From Nitrosococcus halophilus Nc 4 (GTDB lineage: Bacteria > Pseudomonadota > Gammaproteobacteria > Nitrosococcales > Nitrosococcaceae): DNA of 64,000 bases. How positions within the stretch are numbered: the stretch's first letter is position 1; each line of letters begins with the position of its first letter. Both the position numbers and the translations under genes were made by a program. The stretch covers positions 3,210,001 to 3,274,000 of the forward strand of contig NC_013960.1 in assembly GCF_000024725.1 (NCBI RefSeq), written 5' to 3'. A model generated the notes under the pieces. That model did no database searches and was not told where the DNA came from. It was given only the letters and a program-made list of their open reading frames with translations. Positions 1 to 9,814 of this stretch are shown here, piece after piece.

Positions 1-1359
1 GGAGACCCCCAGGCGGGATACCTCTATGCTCTAGCCGCTATTTTTGTGGCAGGCATTTTGGTTTTCCTCATTGGCGCGGCCAAAGCCGGAAAACTGGCGG
101 ATATTTTCCCCACTTCGGTTATTCACGGCATGTTGGCTTACATTGGGGTAGTCATCTTTGCCAAGATGATTTTCAAAATGCTGGGGGCAATTCCAGAAGT
201 AGAGAAAATTTTAGGCTCTGATGTCCTTGGAACCATTGCCGCCATTCCCCAAGGTTTGGCTGATATGCTTCCCTCTGTCGCCATAGTGGGGGGTATTTCT
301 TTGCTGATCATGGCGCTTCACCCCCTAATCAAGATCAAATTTATTCAGCTCATCCCGGCTCCCCTGTGGGTGCTGCTCTTTGCAATTCCAGCAGGTGCAG
401 CCCTAAACCTGGGGACCCTGCAAGAGCAGCTAAATCTTGGAGAGGGAAATGAATTACTCCTTACCTTACCTGGTAATCCCCTGGATGCAGTGGCTTGGGT
501 AGGAGGATTTAGCCCCGATTTTGGTAAAATTATGAGTGGCGCCTTCTGGTACGCTGTTATCAGCATCGGCTTGGTTACGGCCATCGAATCGGCCCTGAGC
601 ACCAAAGCCGTGGATCAAATAGATCCCTATCACCGGCACTCGGATATCAGCAAAGACCTACGTGGAGTGGGTGCGGGGGGTGCTGTTTCCGGCCTCCTTG
701 GCGGCTTGCCCATGATTGCTGAAATTGTCCGTAGTAAGGCTAATGTTCTGATGGGAGCCAGAACTGGCTGGTCTAACTTTTTTCACGGTACCTGTATTTT
801 AATTTTTATTTTTGCGTTGGCCCCGGTAATGCAAATGATCCCCATTTCAGCTTTGGCGGCCATGATGGTATTTGTGGGATATAAGCTAGCTTCTCCCGCC
901 GAATTTATTCATACCTACAAAATTGGACGGGATCAACTCCTCTATTTCCTGGTCACTCTAATTACCTGTATTTTCACTAACCTGCTGGTAGGGGTTTTCG
1001 TCGGCGTTATCTTTAAATTCTTCTACGAGTGGTTCATCATAGGAGCCCCTGCTTCCACCCTCTTTGTGCCCAGCCTAACTGTGGATAAGGCTAGTGAGAG
1101 CGAGTATCAGGTACACGTGAAAAAAGGAGCGATGTTTACCAATTATCTCTCTTTCAAACGTCAGTTAGATAAACTGCCCAAAGGTAAGAAAATCGTCGTC
1201 GATTTTTCCGAAGCGAAAATGGCGGACTTTACTACCCAGAGCGCTTTGAATCACTACGGCAAACTCTATAGCGAAACTGGAGGATCGGTGGAGTTGGTGG
1301 GGCTGGAACAGCTTAAATCCTATTCGGATCACCCCCAATCAACACGCTATCGGCGTTAG
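1..1359 (+). CDS. SulP family inorganic anion transporter, 5' end outside the window
   Basis: Inner-membrane carrier of the SulP (SLC26) family, which moves anions such as sulfate or bicarbonate. The frame is open to the first base, so the N terminus lies upstream; 452 residues are visible. They hold a run of hydrophobic segments rich in Gly and Pro (for example around SAFWYAVIS... and the LVGVFVGVIFKFFYEW segment) and, in the last 90 residues or so, an STAS domain with the usual beta-alpha pattern (KKIVVDFSEAKMADFTTQSAL). SulP proteins are usually 500-600 residues, so roughly 50-150 are missing. Substrate cannot be read from the sequence. A GC-rich hairpin follows the stop. Family assignment is firm, function within the family is not. 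Confidence 0.9.
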   Translation, partial: GDPQAGYLYALAAIFVAGILVFLIGAAKAGKLADIFPTSVIHGMLAYIGVVIFAKMIFKMLGAIPEVEKILGSDVLGTIAAIPQGLADMLPSVAIVGGISLLIMALHPLIKIKFIQLIPAPLWVLLFAIPAGAALNLGTLQEQLNLGEGNELLLTLPGNPLDAVAWVGGFSPDFGKIMSGAFWYAVISIGLVTAIESALSTKAVDQIDPYHRHSDISKDLRGVGAGGAVSGLLGGLPMIAEIVRSKANVLMGARTGWSNFFHGTCILIFIFALAPVMQMIPISALAAMMVFVGYKLASPAEFIHTYKIGRDQLLYFLVTLITCIFTNLLVGVFVGVIFKFFYEWFIIGAPASTLFVPSLTVDKASESEYQVHVKKGAMFTNYLSFKRQLDKLPKGKKIVVDFSEAKMADFTTQSALNHYGKLYSETGGSVELVGLEQLKSYSDHPQSTRYRR

Positions 1360-1371
1360 GCTAATATTGCT

Positions 1372-1399
1372 GGGGAGGCGACAAGGTTGTGGCCTCCCC
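1372..1399 (+). terminator. GC-rich hairpin after the SulP gene
   Basis: An 8-bp perfect stem (GGGGAGGC with GCCTCCCC) around a 12-nt loop, 12 bases after the transporter stop. No clean T-run follows, so it may be a weak terminator or an mRNA 3' stabiliser. The rest of 1400-1615 is AT-rich with no gene; a Shine-Dalgarno AAGGAGAA precedes the next start. Confidence 0.55.
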
Positions 1400-1615
1400 C
1401 CCCTCCTTAAGCTTAAAAATGATGGAACATTGGCCCTCTTAATTCATGCAGCCTTTCCTGCTGCGATTACTGTGAAGGGAACTACAGAGAGGGTTCAAAC
1501 AGCTTTTAGCAACATAAAAAACAAGTAAAAATCACTCTTTATTCAGTAAGCTGCGGATTGCTACCATTCTAAGTTTTTGAAAAAAATCATTTTTATCTAA
1601 AGGAGAATATCATAG

Positions 1616-2377
1616 ATGAAAAGAAAAATGACAAAAATCCCCTTTTATCTTGCCCTTCTCTCATTCTTGACGACCACTCCAGCCCTGGCGGGTACCGATA
1701 ATGTCTTCGGTTCTTGGACTTCTCTCACTCTCCAGGGTGATTTTGGTTTTCTTTCCCCTGAAGGAAAAGATTTCCGTTGGATGATTATCGATCAGGCTCG
1801 GACCCGGGATGATAAGGATCTTAATCCTGCTCGTTTTCCTGGTGATAATGGATTTTCACCGCGATTTTCAGAGAATCTGCTGTGGGTACAAGGGGGCTAT
1901 AATTTGACGGAACACTCCAGTATCTGGCTAGGCTATACCCATGACTGGATAAAGCAACTCAATGGGGGACATTTTCAGGAGAGTCGTCCCTACCAAGATT
2001 TCCTATGGGTCAAACCTTTTGGGGATCTCACCGTAATGTCCCGCAGCCGTCTGGAGCAACGGGTTGCTATTACCAATACTGGTCCTAGTGGAGACGACGT
2101 CGGGGTGCGGATACGTCAATTTGTCATGCTCAAGCACCCTGTTCCCCAAGTCGAAAAGTTATCAGTGTATGTTGGGGATGAGGTGCTGGCCTATTTAAAT
2201 GAAAACCAATTTGGCGTGGAAGGATTTAGCGAAAATCGGGCCTTTGGGGGATTCACCTACCAGTTGACCCAACATGTGGGCCTTATGTTGGGCTATATGG
2301 GACAATTTATCAACAATGACGGCAGCGATGATCTCTTTACCCATAATGTTCAGTTTGACATCAATTACAAATTTTAG
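1616..2377 (+). CDS. DUF2490 family exported protein, probable outer-membrane beta-barrel
   Basis: A 253-residue exported protein. Residues 1-25 form a clear signal peptide (positive start, hydrophobic core, cut after PALA). The rest alternates aromatic and hydrophilic residues and contains the pattern typical of DUF2490: a FSENLLWVQGGYNLTEH segment, then SIWLGYTHDW, a repeated R-x-R-x-EQR segment, and a C-terminal NVQFDINYKF ending in Phe, the usual last residue of outer-membrane barrels. The start follows AAGGAGAA at about 9 bases. It stands alone between two hairpins. The family has no assigned biochemical role. Membership is likely; the barrel is inferred. Confidence 0.8.
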   Translation: MKRKMTKIPFYLALLSFLTTTPALAGTDNVFGSWTSLTLQGDFGFLSPEGKDFRWMIIDQARTRDDKDLNPARFPGDNGFSPRFSENLLWVQGGYNLTEHSSIWLGYTHDWIKQLNGGHFQESRPYQDFLWVKPFGDLTVMSRSRLEQRVAITNTGPSGDDVGVRIRQFVMLKHPVPQVEKLSVYVGDEVLAYLNENQFGVEGFSENRAFGGFTYQLTQHVGLMLGYMGQFINNDGSDDLFTHNVQFDINYKF

Positions 2378-2425
2378 CGCTAGGCGCTAGGAATGAAGGG
2401 TTATTTGGCTATTAGCACTAATAGG

Positions 2426-2461
2426 GACCCTGCCCCGCTGGTATTTCTAGGGGGCAGGGTC
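2426..2461 (+). terminator. Strong hairpin after the DUF2490 gene
   Basis: An 11-bp perfect stem (GACCCTGCCCC with GGGGCAGGGTC) around a 14-nt loop, about 50 bases after the stop. It separates this gene from the histidine kinase. No long T-run follows. Confidence 0.65.
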
Positions 2462-2558
2462 ATCTACGTTCCATGTATCAGGAATGAGAAAATGGGAGAA
2501 AGTAACGCTATAAAAAACGGTTTTCAACCCCACACCACATTTTAGTATAGCGCTGAAC

Positions 2559-4046
2559 GTGAAACGTTTAATTTACCGGACCGCTCAATTACGAGGACTA
2601 GCCCTACTAGGGCTACTACTCCTGACGTTAATCCTCCTCGGGGGAATGATCTGGCGGAATGTACACCGTCTGGAGATGGTGCGCTCCTATATGAGCTACT
2701 CTCACCGTATTCAACAAGTCAGCCTTAATCTGCAACAGGTACTGCTGGAACAACTTTCTGGAGTTACCCAAGTGATTAACCCCGATCAGCTTAAACAGCT
2801 TGATGGAGAAGTCAAAGACCTGACCACATCGAGCTACTATTCAGCTGAAGAGACCCCAGAACAGTTACGCCGCCTCCACCACCTACTCTCCGGACTCATC
2901 AAGGGGCAAAACCAAACCCAGACCTCCATGTTATTTCCAGCCTTACACTTGATGAAAGATGTACTTGATGCGGAGATTGTCCAGCATGAACAAATACTCA
3001 GAGATATCATCCGAGATACGCGTACTGAATTGGAGCTAGCGGTCGGCACCTTAACCGCTATTTTGCTGCTGGGGGGATGGTTTTTACGTCGCCGGATTTT
3101 CAGCCCCCTGGAAGACCTAACCCAGTTATTATCACGGCTTGCTGAAGGAGATTTTACGCCCATTTCTACCCACCATCTAGACCCTCTGCTACTGCCAGTG
3201 TTTAGCAGTTATAATGAAATGGTGCTCCGGTTACAAAAATTGGAAGAAGAAAAACGCCTCCATGCGCAATCCCTAGAAGCAGAAATCCGAACTGCCGCCC
3301 AGGCGTTATTGGAACAACAACGAAGTTTAGCCCGTGCTGAACGGCTCGCTGCGGTTGGAGAACTGGCGGCTAGTATCGCCCATGAACTGCGCAATCCTCT
3401 GGCGGGCATCCGAATGAGCTGCAGCAACCTGCAGAAGGAAATCAGTAACCCCGATCAAGCCCAACGCCTTGATCTTATAAGCTCCGAGCTAAAACGGTTG
3501 ACTCGACTTTTAAATAATCTTCTTGATCAAGCCAAGCACACTCCTCAGCCCGCCACGGAACTGCATATTGCGAGCGTTGTTCAAGAATTACTGGCCCTTA
3601 CTCGCTACCAAATACCGACTCATCTGAAGCTGGAAAGCGAGATCCCAGAAACATTGAATTGCCGGTTGCCGGAGGGAGATTTTCGCCAGGCGCTACTCAA
3701 CCTGGTGCTCAATGCCGCCCAAGCGATGGGTGAAACTCCAGGCACGGTACGGGTAGAGGCCCATCAAAATGATAGCACCCTTTATCTAACGGTCAGCGAT
3801 GAAGGACCGGGATTTTACCAAGAAATGCTTGACGTCAGCATCCGCCCTTTTGTCAGTGGTGATCAGCGGGGAACTGGATTAGGACTAGCCATGGTACAGC
3901 GTTTTGCCCAAGAAGTGGGTGGCTATGTTCAACTTGCCAATAAACAACCCCATGGTGCTTGCGTCACCCTTGTCTTGCCCTATCAGAGAGAGCAACATGC
4001 GTGCCACGTTACTAATTATCGAGGACGAAATACTTTTAGGCACTGA
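2559..4046 (+). CDS. Membrane-bound sensor histidine kinase
   Basis: A 495-residue two-component sensor kinase of the NtrB-like group, paired with the regulator that follows. Segments 13-31 and about 160-176 are transmembrane and enclose a mostly helical periplasmic sensor region with no recognised ligand domain. A HAMP-like stretch (180-230) and coiled coil lead to a HisKA domain with phospho-acceptor His275 in SIAHELRNPLAG, then a HATPase_c domain with the N box (NLVLNAAQAM), G1 (DEGPGF) and G2 (GTGLGLAMV). The start is GTG at 2559. The 3' end overlaps the regulator by 50 bases, so the two are translationally linked. The signal is unknown. Confidence 0.9.
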   Translation: MKRLIYRTAQLRGLALLGLLLLTLILLGGMIWRNVHRLEMVRSYMSYSHRIQQVSLNLQQVLLEQLSGVTQVINPDQLKQLDGEVKDLTTSSYYSAEETPEQLRRLHHLLSGLIKGQNQTQTSMLFPALHLMKDVLDAEIVQHEQILRDIIRDTRTELELAVGTLTAILLLGGWFLRRRIFSPLEDLTQLLSRLAEGDFTPISTHHLDPLLLPVFSSYNEMVLRLQKLEEEKRLHAQSLEAEIRTAAQALLEQQRSLARAERLAAVGELAASIAHELRNPLAGIRMSCSNLQKEISNPDQAQRLDLISSELKRLTRLLNNLLDQAKHTPQPATELHIASVVQELLALTRYQIPTHLKLESEIPETLNCRLPEGDFRQALLNLVLNAAQAMGETPGTVRVEAHQNDSTLYLTVSDEGPGFYQEMLDVSIRPFVSGDQRGTGLGLAMVQRFAQEVGGYVQLANKQPHGACVTLVLPYQREQHACHVTNYRGRNTFRH

Positions 4047-5409
4047 ACTCTCGCGCCATTACCAAAATGGAGGTTGGGAGGTAGAATGGGCCACCACGTT
4101 GTCACAAGCGCGCTCCATTATTCTGGAGCAGCGCCTCGATCCGCTTCTCATTCTCTCAGACATGAGCCTGCCAGATGGCAACGCCTTGGATCTTATGGAA
4201 GCCGTTCAGGGACAGCATGCCCATGCGGAATGGCTGTTTCTCACCGGCTATGGCAGTGTTCCTGATTCGGTGCGAGCCCTCCGGCTTGGCGCTTATGATT
4301 TTCTTGAAAAACCCTGTGAATTAGAGCACCTAGATTTAGTGGTGGCTAGCGCTGCCCGTAGTGCCCGTGCCCAACGGCGCTTGCTTTATCAAGTCCAACA
4401 ACAACATCGCCAATATTCCTCCCAAGCCTTTGTAGGTCGCAGCCAAGCGGCTCAGGAGGTCCGCAAGCTGTTGGCCAAACTCACCGAAGTGCCTTTTAGC
4501 GCCCTCATTATTGGCGGCGAAACCGGGACCGGCAAAGGCCTAGCTGCCCGGATCCTGCACTACGGGGGGGCTCGGGTTCAATATCCCATGGTAGAGCTTA
4601 ACTGTGCCGCATTGCCCCGGGAATTGCTGGAATCAGAGCTTTTTGGACACGAGGCAGGGGCCTTTACAGGGGCCAAAACTCGCCATCCGGGCCTTATTGA
4701 ACAGGCCAATGGGGGAACTTTATTTTTGGATGAGATCGGTGAAATGCCCCTGGACCTCCAGGCCAAGTTGCTCAAGGTGATTGAAGACCGTCGAGTACGC
4801 CGCCTTGGCGGCAGCAAGGAGATCCCTGTTGATGTGCAGATCCTAGCAGCCAGCAACCGGGATTTGGAACAGATGGCTAAAAATGGGGATTTTCGCAGTG
4901 ACCTGTATCATCGCCTCAGCGTTTTCCGCCTCAATCTACCGGCACTGCGGGAAGTCAAAGAAGACTTGGACGAACTCGTGCCTTTGTTTGTCGCCGAATT
5001 CAATGCCGAAGCAGGTCGACAGGTTAAGATTATCCCAGAGAAAGTTTGGGCGCGGCTTCGTGCCCATGATTGGCCCGGCAATGTGCGTGAGTTGCGTAAC
5101 GTAGTAGAACGGTGCGTGCTTTTTTCTGAGGATGCCGTTTTCCCTGAACAGTGGCTCCAACTGCCGGGGCAAACGAGTCCTCCAGTCGGGCCCTCACTGA
5201 CCGCGAACGATAATCAAATTTGCCTTCCTTTAGATGGGAGCATGGTGCTTGAGGATATGGACCGTTACATTATTGAAATGGCCCTTAAACGCAATGACTA
5301 CAACATTGCCGCTACCGCCCGCGCTCTAGGAACCACCCGGGAAACCTTGCGTTACCGCATTCAAAAACATGGTCTCAAGCCCTCCAAGTTATTATTTTCT
5401 CGAGGCTAA
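3997..5409 (+). CDS. NtrC-family sigma-54-dependent response regulator
   Basis: A 470-residue activator that turns phosphorylation by the upstream kinase into open-complex formation by sigma-54 RNA polymerase. Receiver domain 1-115: acidic pair at Glu9-Asp10, phospho-acceptor Asp55, Thr83 and Lys105. AAA+ domain about 145-380: Walker A GGETGTGKG, the sigma-54 contact loop GAFTGA at 221-226, Walker B LFLDEIGEM. A Fis-type HTH closes the protein (NIAATARALGTTRETLRYR). I chose the ATG at 3997 because the receiver fold begins exactly there; the frame continues upstream into the kinase gene but that part has no fold. The regulon is unknown; neither the DAHP synthase nor the pyrophosphatase downstream has an obvious -24/-12 site. 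Confidence 0.9.
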   Translation: MRATLLIIEDEILLGTELSRHYQNGGWEVEWATTLSQARSIILEQRLDPLLILSDMSLPDGNALDLMEAVQGQHAHAEWLFLTGYGSVPDSVRALRLGAYDFLEKPCELEHLDLVVASAARSARAQRRLLYQVQQQHRQYSSQAFVGRSQAAQEVRKLLAKLTEVPFSALIIGGETGTGKGLAARILHYGGARVQYPMVELNCAALPRELLESELFGHEAGAFTGAKTRHPGLIEQANGGTLFLDEIGEMPLDLQAKLLKVIEDRRVRRLGGSKEIPVDVQILAASNRDLEQMAKNGDFRSDLYHRLSVFRLNLPALREVKEDLDELVPLFVAEFNAEAGRQVKIIPEKVWARLRAHDWPGNVRELRNVVERCVLFSEDAVFPEQWLQLPGQTSPPVGPSLTANDNQICLPLDGSMVLEDMDRYIIEMALKRNDYNIAATARALGTTRETLRYRIQKHGLKPSKLLFSRG

Positions 5410-5458
5410 TATGTCATAATTAAAATAATACTCTCCCCTAAGGCTGGGCTAGAAGACC

Positions 5459-6598
5459 ATGATTATTATCTTACAACCCAATACGGATAAAAATTCCGAA
5501 GAATACCGGGAAACTCTGCGCCACCTTTACAATCTCCCTAATATCATTATCCGAGAGCACCAAGAAATCGGGGTACAGCAGGTGCTCACGGAGCTTTATC
5601 TAATTGGAGAAACCAGCGCTATCGATACTGAAGAGATAGCCCTTTTGCCTGGCGTGGAGCGGGTTGTTCGAGTTTCCGAAGAATATCGGATCTTGGGGCG
5701 GCATAAAGATGAAACCCGCTCTAGCCACTTTGAATACAATGGGGTTCTCTTTAGCCAACATAGTCTCCATGTCTTTGCCGGGTTATGTGCCGTGGATAGC
5801 CGGGAACATGTTGAGCTGATGATGCAGGCCTTGCAGGCCAATCACCAAGTGTGCGCCCGCATGGGCGCTTATAAACCCCGTACCAGCCCCTATGCCTTTC
5901 AAGGCCTTGGCACAGCCTGTCTTCCATATGTGTTTGAGCTGGCTGGCAAATATGGGATCAAGGTCATTGCCATGGAGGTGACCCATGAATCCCATATTCA
6001 TGAGATTGATCAGGCCTTGAGCAAAGCGGGTAATCCAACTGGCGTCATGCTGCAGATTGGGACTCGCAACACCCAAAATTTCGAATTATTGAAGATCGCA
6101 GGGCGCCAGCAAAAATACCCCATTTTACTTAAACGAGGTTTTGGCATTACTTTGGAAGAGTCCCTTAACGCCGCTGAGTATCTGGCCAGCGAAGGCAATC
6201 GCCGGGTGATCTTCTGCCTTCGAGGGATGAAAACCAACGCCGGTGATCCCCATCGCAATTTTGTGGATTTTGCCCATGTCCCCGTCGTCAAGCGCTTGAC
6301 CCGAATGCCGGTGTGTATCGATCCCTCCCACTCGGTGGGCTCCCGCGCTCAGTCCCCTGACGGAATCATGGAGGTCATGCATGTCACCGCCCAAGGGATC
6401 ATCGCCGGGGCAAATATGGTATTGGTCGATTTTCATCCTGCTCCCGAGAAAGCTTTGGTCGATGGTCCCCAAGCGTTACTGCTCGAAGAATTACCGCGTT
6501 TTTTAGAAGATGTCGCCATTGCCCGCGAAGCTTATGAAAAGCGGGTCGCCCTATTTGCCCAACCTTTACCTCGCAACCCTCTCCAAGCAGCCTTATAG
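5459..6598 (+). CDS. DAHP synthase-like protein (type I-beta), divergent
   Basis: Resembles 3-deoxy-D-arabino-heptulosonate-7-phosphate synthase, the first shikimate-pathway enzyme (PEP plus erythrose-4-phosphate). Residues 1-80 match the ferredoxin-like regulatory domain of the Thermotoga type; the barrel follows, with [11 protein letters not shown] (138-148), [15 protein letters not shown] (199-213), DPSHSVG (288-294) and [15 protein letters not shown] (326-340). Metal ligands Cys110, His291 and Asp335 are present. Two usual key residues differ: the acidic ligand in the IEVH motif is Asp324 (VDFH), and the CERG motif reads CLRG (253-256). It may be a specialised paralogue or have altered substrate use. 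It lies between the two-component pair and the pyrophosphatase on one strand with short gaps. Confidence 0.75.
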   Translation: MIIILQPNTDKNSEEYRETLRHLYNLPNIIIREHQEIGVQQVLTELYLIGETSAIDTEEIALLPGVERVVRVSEEYRILGRHKDETRSSHFEYNGVLFSQHSLHVFAGLCAVDSREHVELMMQALQANHQVCARMGAYKPRTSPYAFQGLGTACLPYVFELAGKYGIKVIAMEVTHESHIHEIDQALSKAGNPTGVMLQIGTRNTQNFELLKIAGRQQKYPILLKRGFGITLEESLNAAEYLASEGNRRVIFCLRGMKTNAGDPHRNFVDFAHVPVVKRLTRMPVCIDPSHSVGSRAQSPDGIMEVMHVTAQGIIAGANMVLVDFHPAPEKALVDGPQALLLEELPRFLEDVAIAREAYEKRVALFAQPLPRNPLQAAL

Positions 6599-6606
6599 TC
6601 TTTTTC

Positions 6607-8610
6607 ATGCCTTTTTCCTGGATACCCCCCCTGGCAGGCGCTTTCGGCTTATTAGTCGCCTGGGCCGTCTATGCCATGATCAGCCGCTTACCGTCAGGAG
6701 AAGGCAAAATCCTTGAAATCACCCGCGCCATTCAGCAAGGCGCCGAGGTATTCATCCGTCAAGAATATCTGGTGCTAGCCGGATTTACTGGACTGGTGTT
6801 TGGGAGTCTGGTGACTTTTTTAAATATCGAAACGGCGCTGGCTTTCCTCCTCGGGGCCATCAGCTCTGCTACTGCGGGGTTTATCGGCATGCGTACAGCC
6901 ACCCGCACCAATGGCCGTACTGCCGTAGCTGCCCATCATCAAGGCGCAGCAGCAGCCTTGACCACCGCTTTTTTTGGGGGGTCAGTTATGGGACTCACCG
7001 TCGCTTCCCTGGGATTGCTAGGTCTAGGTGGCCTTTACCTGGCCTTTGCCGATAATCCAGAAACTCTACGTGCCCTAAATGGTTTTGGAATGGGGGCTTC
7101 TATAGTGGCCCTCTTTTCCCGGGTGGGAGGCGGTATCTTCACTAAAACCGCCGATATGGGGGCCGATCTAGTAGGCAAACTTGAGATAGGAATCCCAGAA
7201 GACGACCCCCGCAATCCTGGCGTGATTACCGACAACGTCGGGGATAATGTGGGGGATATCGCCGGAATGGGCGCGGACATTTTTGAATCCTATTGCGGCT
7301 CCATCATTGCCGCTATTGCCATTGCTTCTACCATGACTGCTACTGCCATCGCCCCCTTGGGCAGTCAATCCCAACTATTGTTCCTGCCCCTAGCCCTTTC
7401 TGCGGGAGGCCTAGTTGCCTCTATTGTGGCCATTATCATGGTGCGGGGGTTTGCCGCTAAAGCTCCTGAGATGGCGCTGCGCCTGGGTGTCGGCACCGCC
7501 ACGGTGTTATTTATAGCCATTGCTTGGCTCATTATCGACCTTGCTGATATGGCTATACAGCTTTGGTTGACCGTCCTTGCTGGGGCCTTGGGAAGCCTGA
7601 TGATCGGTTTGGCTACCGAATATTACACTGAGCGCCGCCCCATTCGCTGCATTGCTGCTGCTGGAGAAACGGGACCAGCCACGGTGATTATTAAAGGGCT
7701 GGCCGTAGGCATGACCTCCATGGTAATACCGGTACTCACCTTGGGAGGGATTATTCTCGCCGCCACCTATCTCACGGGTCTTTATGGGGTTGCCCTTGCG
7801 GCTGTGGGTATGTTGGCCACGGTAGGGATTGTCATGGCGGTGGATGCCTACGGTCCCATCGCAGATAATGCCGGCGGAATTGCCGAGATGGCTGGCATGG
7901 GACCCCAAACCCGTCAAATCACCGATACCCTAGATGAGCTGGGCAATACCACAGCGGCTATTGGTAAGGGCTTTGCTACCGGTGCCGCCGCCTTAGCCGC
8001 TTTGGCACTGATTAGCGCTTATGTCCAAGTGGTGATCCTCCAGATTCCGAACTTTATGCTCTACATTACCGATCCTTTGGTATTGGTCGGGATGTTTATT
8101 GGAGGACTGCTCCCTTTTTTATTCAGTGCCCTCACGATGACTGCGGTGGGAGAAGCAGCAGGAGAAATGATTGTGGAAATCCGGCGTCAATTTCGGGAAA
8201 TCCCCGGCTTACTCGAAGGCAAAGCAAAACCGGATAATGCCCGCTGTACCGCAATTGCTACCCGTGCTGCCCTTAAGCGGATGATCCTGCCTAGCTTACT
8301 GGCGGTGATGGTCCCTCCCCTGGTGGGGTTTACCCTAGGCCCCTATGCCCTAGGTGGGGTTTTAGGCGGAGCACTATTGACGGGAGTGATGCTTGCCCTA
8401 CTGATGGCCAATACTGGAGGTGCCTGGGATAATGCTAAAAAATACATCGAAAAAGGTCATTTAGGGGGAAAAAATTCCCCTGCCCATAATGCCTCCATTG
8501 TAGGCGATACAGTGGGTGATCCTTTTAAAGACACGGCAGGTCCTTCACTTAATATTTTAATTAAAGTGGTGGCTATTGGTAGTCTTCTCATGGCTCCCTT
8601 CTTTCATTAG
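6607..8610 (+). CDS. hppA: Membrane-bound pyrophosphatase, ion-pumping
   Basis: A 667-residue integral membrane PPase that couples PPi hydrolysis to cation pumping across the inner membrane. The PPi/Mg site is complete: [19 protein letters not shown] (199-217), [12 protein letters not shown] (413-424), and the C-terminal DNAKKYIE and [15 protein letters not shown] motifs. About 15-16 hydrophobic segments are visible. The residue after GNTT is Ala450 ([12 protein letters not shown]), the signature of potassium-dependent enzymes; potassium-independent ones have Lys there. Potassium dependence is therefore inferred; whether H+ or Na+ is pumped is not decided. The start is 9 bases after the DAHP synthase stop with no strong ribosome site, and the 3' end overlaps the convergent DUF5995 gene by 4 bases. 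Confidence 0.93.
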   Translation: MPFSWIPPLAGAFGLLVAWAVYAMISRLPSGEGKILEITRAIQQGAEVFIRQEYLVLAGFTGLVFGSLVTFLNIETALAFLLGAISSATAGFIGMRTATRTNGRTAVAAHHQGAAAALTTAFFGGSVMGLTVASLGLLGLGGLYLAFADNPETLRALNGFGMGASIVALFSRVGGGIFTKTADMGADLVGKLEIGIPEDDPRNPGVITDNVGDNVGDIAGMGADIFESYCGSIIAAIAIASTMTATAIAPLGSQSQLLFLPLALSAGGLVASIVAIIMVRGFAAKAPEMALRLGVGTATVLFIAIAWLIIDLADMAIQLWLTVLAGALGSLMIGLATEYYTERRPIRCIAAAGETGPATVIIKGLAVGMTSMVIPVLTLGGIILAATYLTGLYGVALAAVGMLATVGIVMAVDAYGPIADNAGGIAEMAGMGPQTRQITDTLDELGNTTAAIGKGFATGAAALAALALISAYVQVVILQIPNFMLYITDPLVLVGMFIGGLLPFLFSALTMTAVGEAAGEMIVEIRRQFREIPGLLEGKAKPDNARCTAIATRAALKRMILPSLLAVMVPPLVGFTLGPYALGGVLGGALLTGVMLALLMANTGGAWDNAKKYIEKGHLGGKNSPAHNASIVGDTVGDPFKDTAGPSLNILIKVVAIGSLLMAPFFH

Positions 8611-9392
8611 GAAGGTTGTATCCAAGCACTCACCTTGCCTGATTTATCCTTCAAAATATCGATGATTTCAGGTACTGTGCCCCTTTCCCCTAAGCGAACC
8701 AAGCGTAACAGGGTCATACCAGACAGGCCGGGATCCTGAATGATCTTCCCCTGCATAGCTACTTTTTTATCCAATTGATCCAGTTCCTGCTGCCGTTCGG
8801 TTTCACTGAGAGGGGCCAGTTGTTCTGCTACCCTCCAAGCCCTATCCCGGGATTTATTGAGACTAAACCCTGCGATCTTTTCATCTACCTCCCCTACTAC
8901 CCGGTCCAGAAATCCGAGCAACGGCCATACTTGGGTCAATTCTTCTTCCACTCCATCTACCGTGGACACGAGGATTCCATTGATTTTGTCGAAATCCCCT
9001 TTAAGGTCTGGCAATTGCTCCCCTGGACTAGTTTCCGCTGCAGTAATACCTAGATCTAAATTGATGTGGGCATTACTTCCTAGCAACAGATGTTGCAGTA
9101 CAATTGGCCACCACTGTTGTGCAGCATCAAAGGCTACTTTCCAAGCCTGGGTAATGGGAAGACCCTGTTGATAATTGTTGAAAGCTTTTAGGTAACGGTT
9201 GGCAAAAATGACATCAAACCGTTCCATCCGCTCTCCAGAATCGAAAATCCCGGCTTCGATACCCTTTTTCACATTGAGGGTCACTTCACGATACAAAGCC
9301 GGAAAATATCCCAACCGGCTCCTGTTGCGGTGGGCCCAATCAGTGATCCGGTCCAGTTCATTAATGACGTCGTCAATGGTGGTGGGAAGCAT
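8607..9392 (-). CDS. DUF5995 family protein
   Basis: A 261-residue soluble, mostly helical protein. The N terminus ([17 protein letters not shown], then [18 protein letters not shown] and [14 protein letters not shown]) matches the DUF5995 pattern as I know it. The family has no firm biochemical role. No signal peptide or membrane segment. The last third is charged and may form a helical tail. The gene is monocistronic and convergent with hppA. Family call is moderately sure, function unknown. Confidence 0.7.
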   Translation of the reverse strand: MLPTTIDDVINELDRITDWAHRNRSRLGYFPALYREVTLNVKKGIEAGIFDSGERMERFDVIFANRYLKAFNNYQQGLPITQAWKVAFDAAQQWWPIVLQHLLLGSNAHINLDLGITAAETSPGEQLPDLKGDFDKINGILVSTVDGVEEELTQVWPLLGFLDRVVGEVDEKIAGFSLNKSRDRAWRVAEQLAPLSETERQQELDQLDKKVAMQGKIIQDPGLSGMTLLRLVRLGERGTVPEIIDILKDKSGKVSAWIQPS

Positions 9393-9470
9393 AGATATTC
9401 CTTCCTATAGGGGGTTTCTTCTTCTCTCTATGTTTTAGTTGCTTTTTATATATTTTTCACTTATTAAGTT

Positions 9471-9497
9471 TCTTTATTAGAGAGAGATATAATATTA
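9471..9497. repeat. Left copy of a direct repeat flanking the AT-rich cassette
   Basis: Reads TCTTTAT, five bases, then AGAGATATAATATTA. A second copy, TCTTTAT, seven bases, then the same 15-mer, lies at 12510-12538. The pair brackets the three-gene AT-rich segment. The TATAAT inside each could also be a -10 box, so this is either the scar of an insertion or a shared promoter element. Confidence 0.55.
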
Positions 9498-9583
9498 TCT
9501 TTATAAAAAACTACTGTCATTGTTCAAAATTCACCAGGAACAGCACCATCCAAAATCTTAAAAGGATATTTATTATTCATTTT

Positions 9584-9611
9584 TAAAATTGAGAAATATT
9601 TCTCAATTTTA
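9584..9611. repeat. Perfect 28-bp palindrome, AT-rich
   Basis: A two-fold symmetric sequence centred between 9597 and 9598; its core is TTGAGAAATATTTCTCAA with four to five more paired bases on each side. As RNA it makes a hairpin with AT-rich flanks on both strands, so it could be a bidirectional terminator between the DUF5995 promoter region and the cassette, or a binding site for a dimeric protein. Confidence 0.6.
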
Positions 9612-9614
9612 TCT

Positions 9615-9712
9615 ATTTAATTCATATTTAAATCATAAATCAATGATAAATGATAAATGATAAAATATGTAACCCTTATTTAATTCACATTTAACTAATA
9701 ATAAATGATAAG
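9615..9712. repeat. AT-rich direct repeats upstream of the propeller gene
   Basis: Two 17-mers (ATTTAATTCATATTTAA at 9615-9631 and the same with one base changed at 9678-9694) each precede ATGATAA units. The heptamer AATGATA occurs three times in tandem at 9642-9662 and once more near 9703. This explains most of the 422-base gap between the DUF5995 gene and the propeller gene. Repeats of this kind often bind regulators; no clear -35/-10 pair was found. Confidence 0.5.
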
Positions 9713-9814
9713 GGAATAAGATTTTGAACTGGAAGTCCGCTGAAAGTCACATACTGAAGCGATTCCAAGGGATTAAAAAGCGAATAAGAAATTAAGAGTT
9801 GAGGAAACTTTTCA

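Noticed and set aside
7507-7917. A 136-codon minus-strand frame inside hppA
   Set aside because: Reverse complement of a conserved membrane pyrophosphatase; His/Ser-rich composition is the usual shadow of a hydrophobic protein gene.
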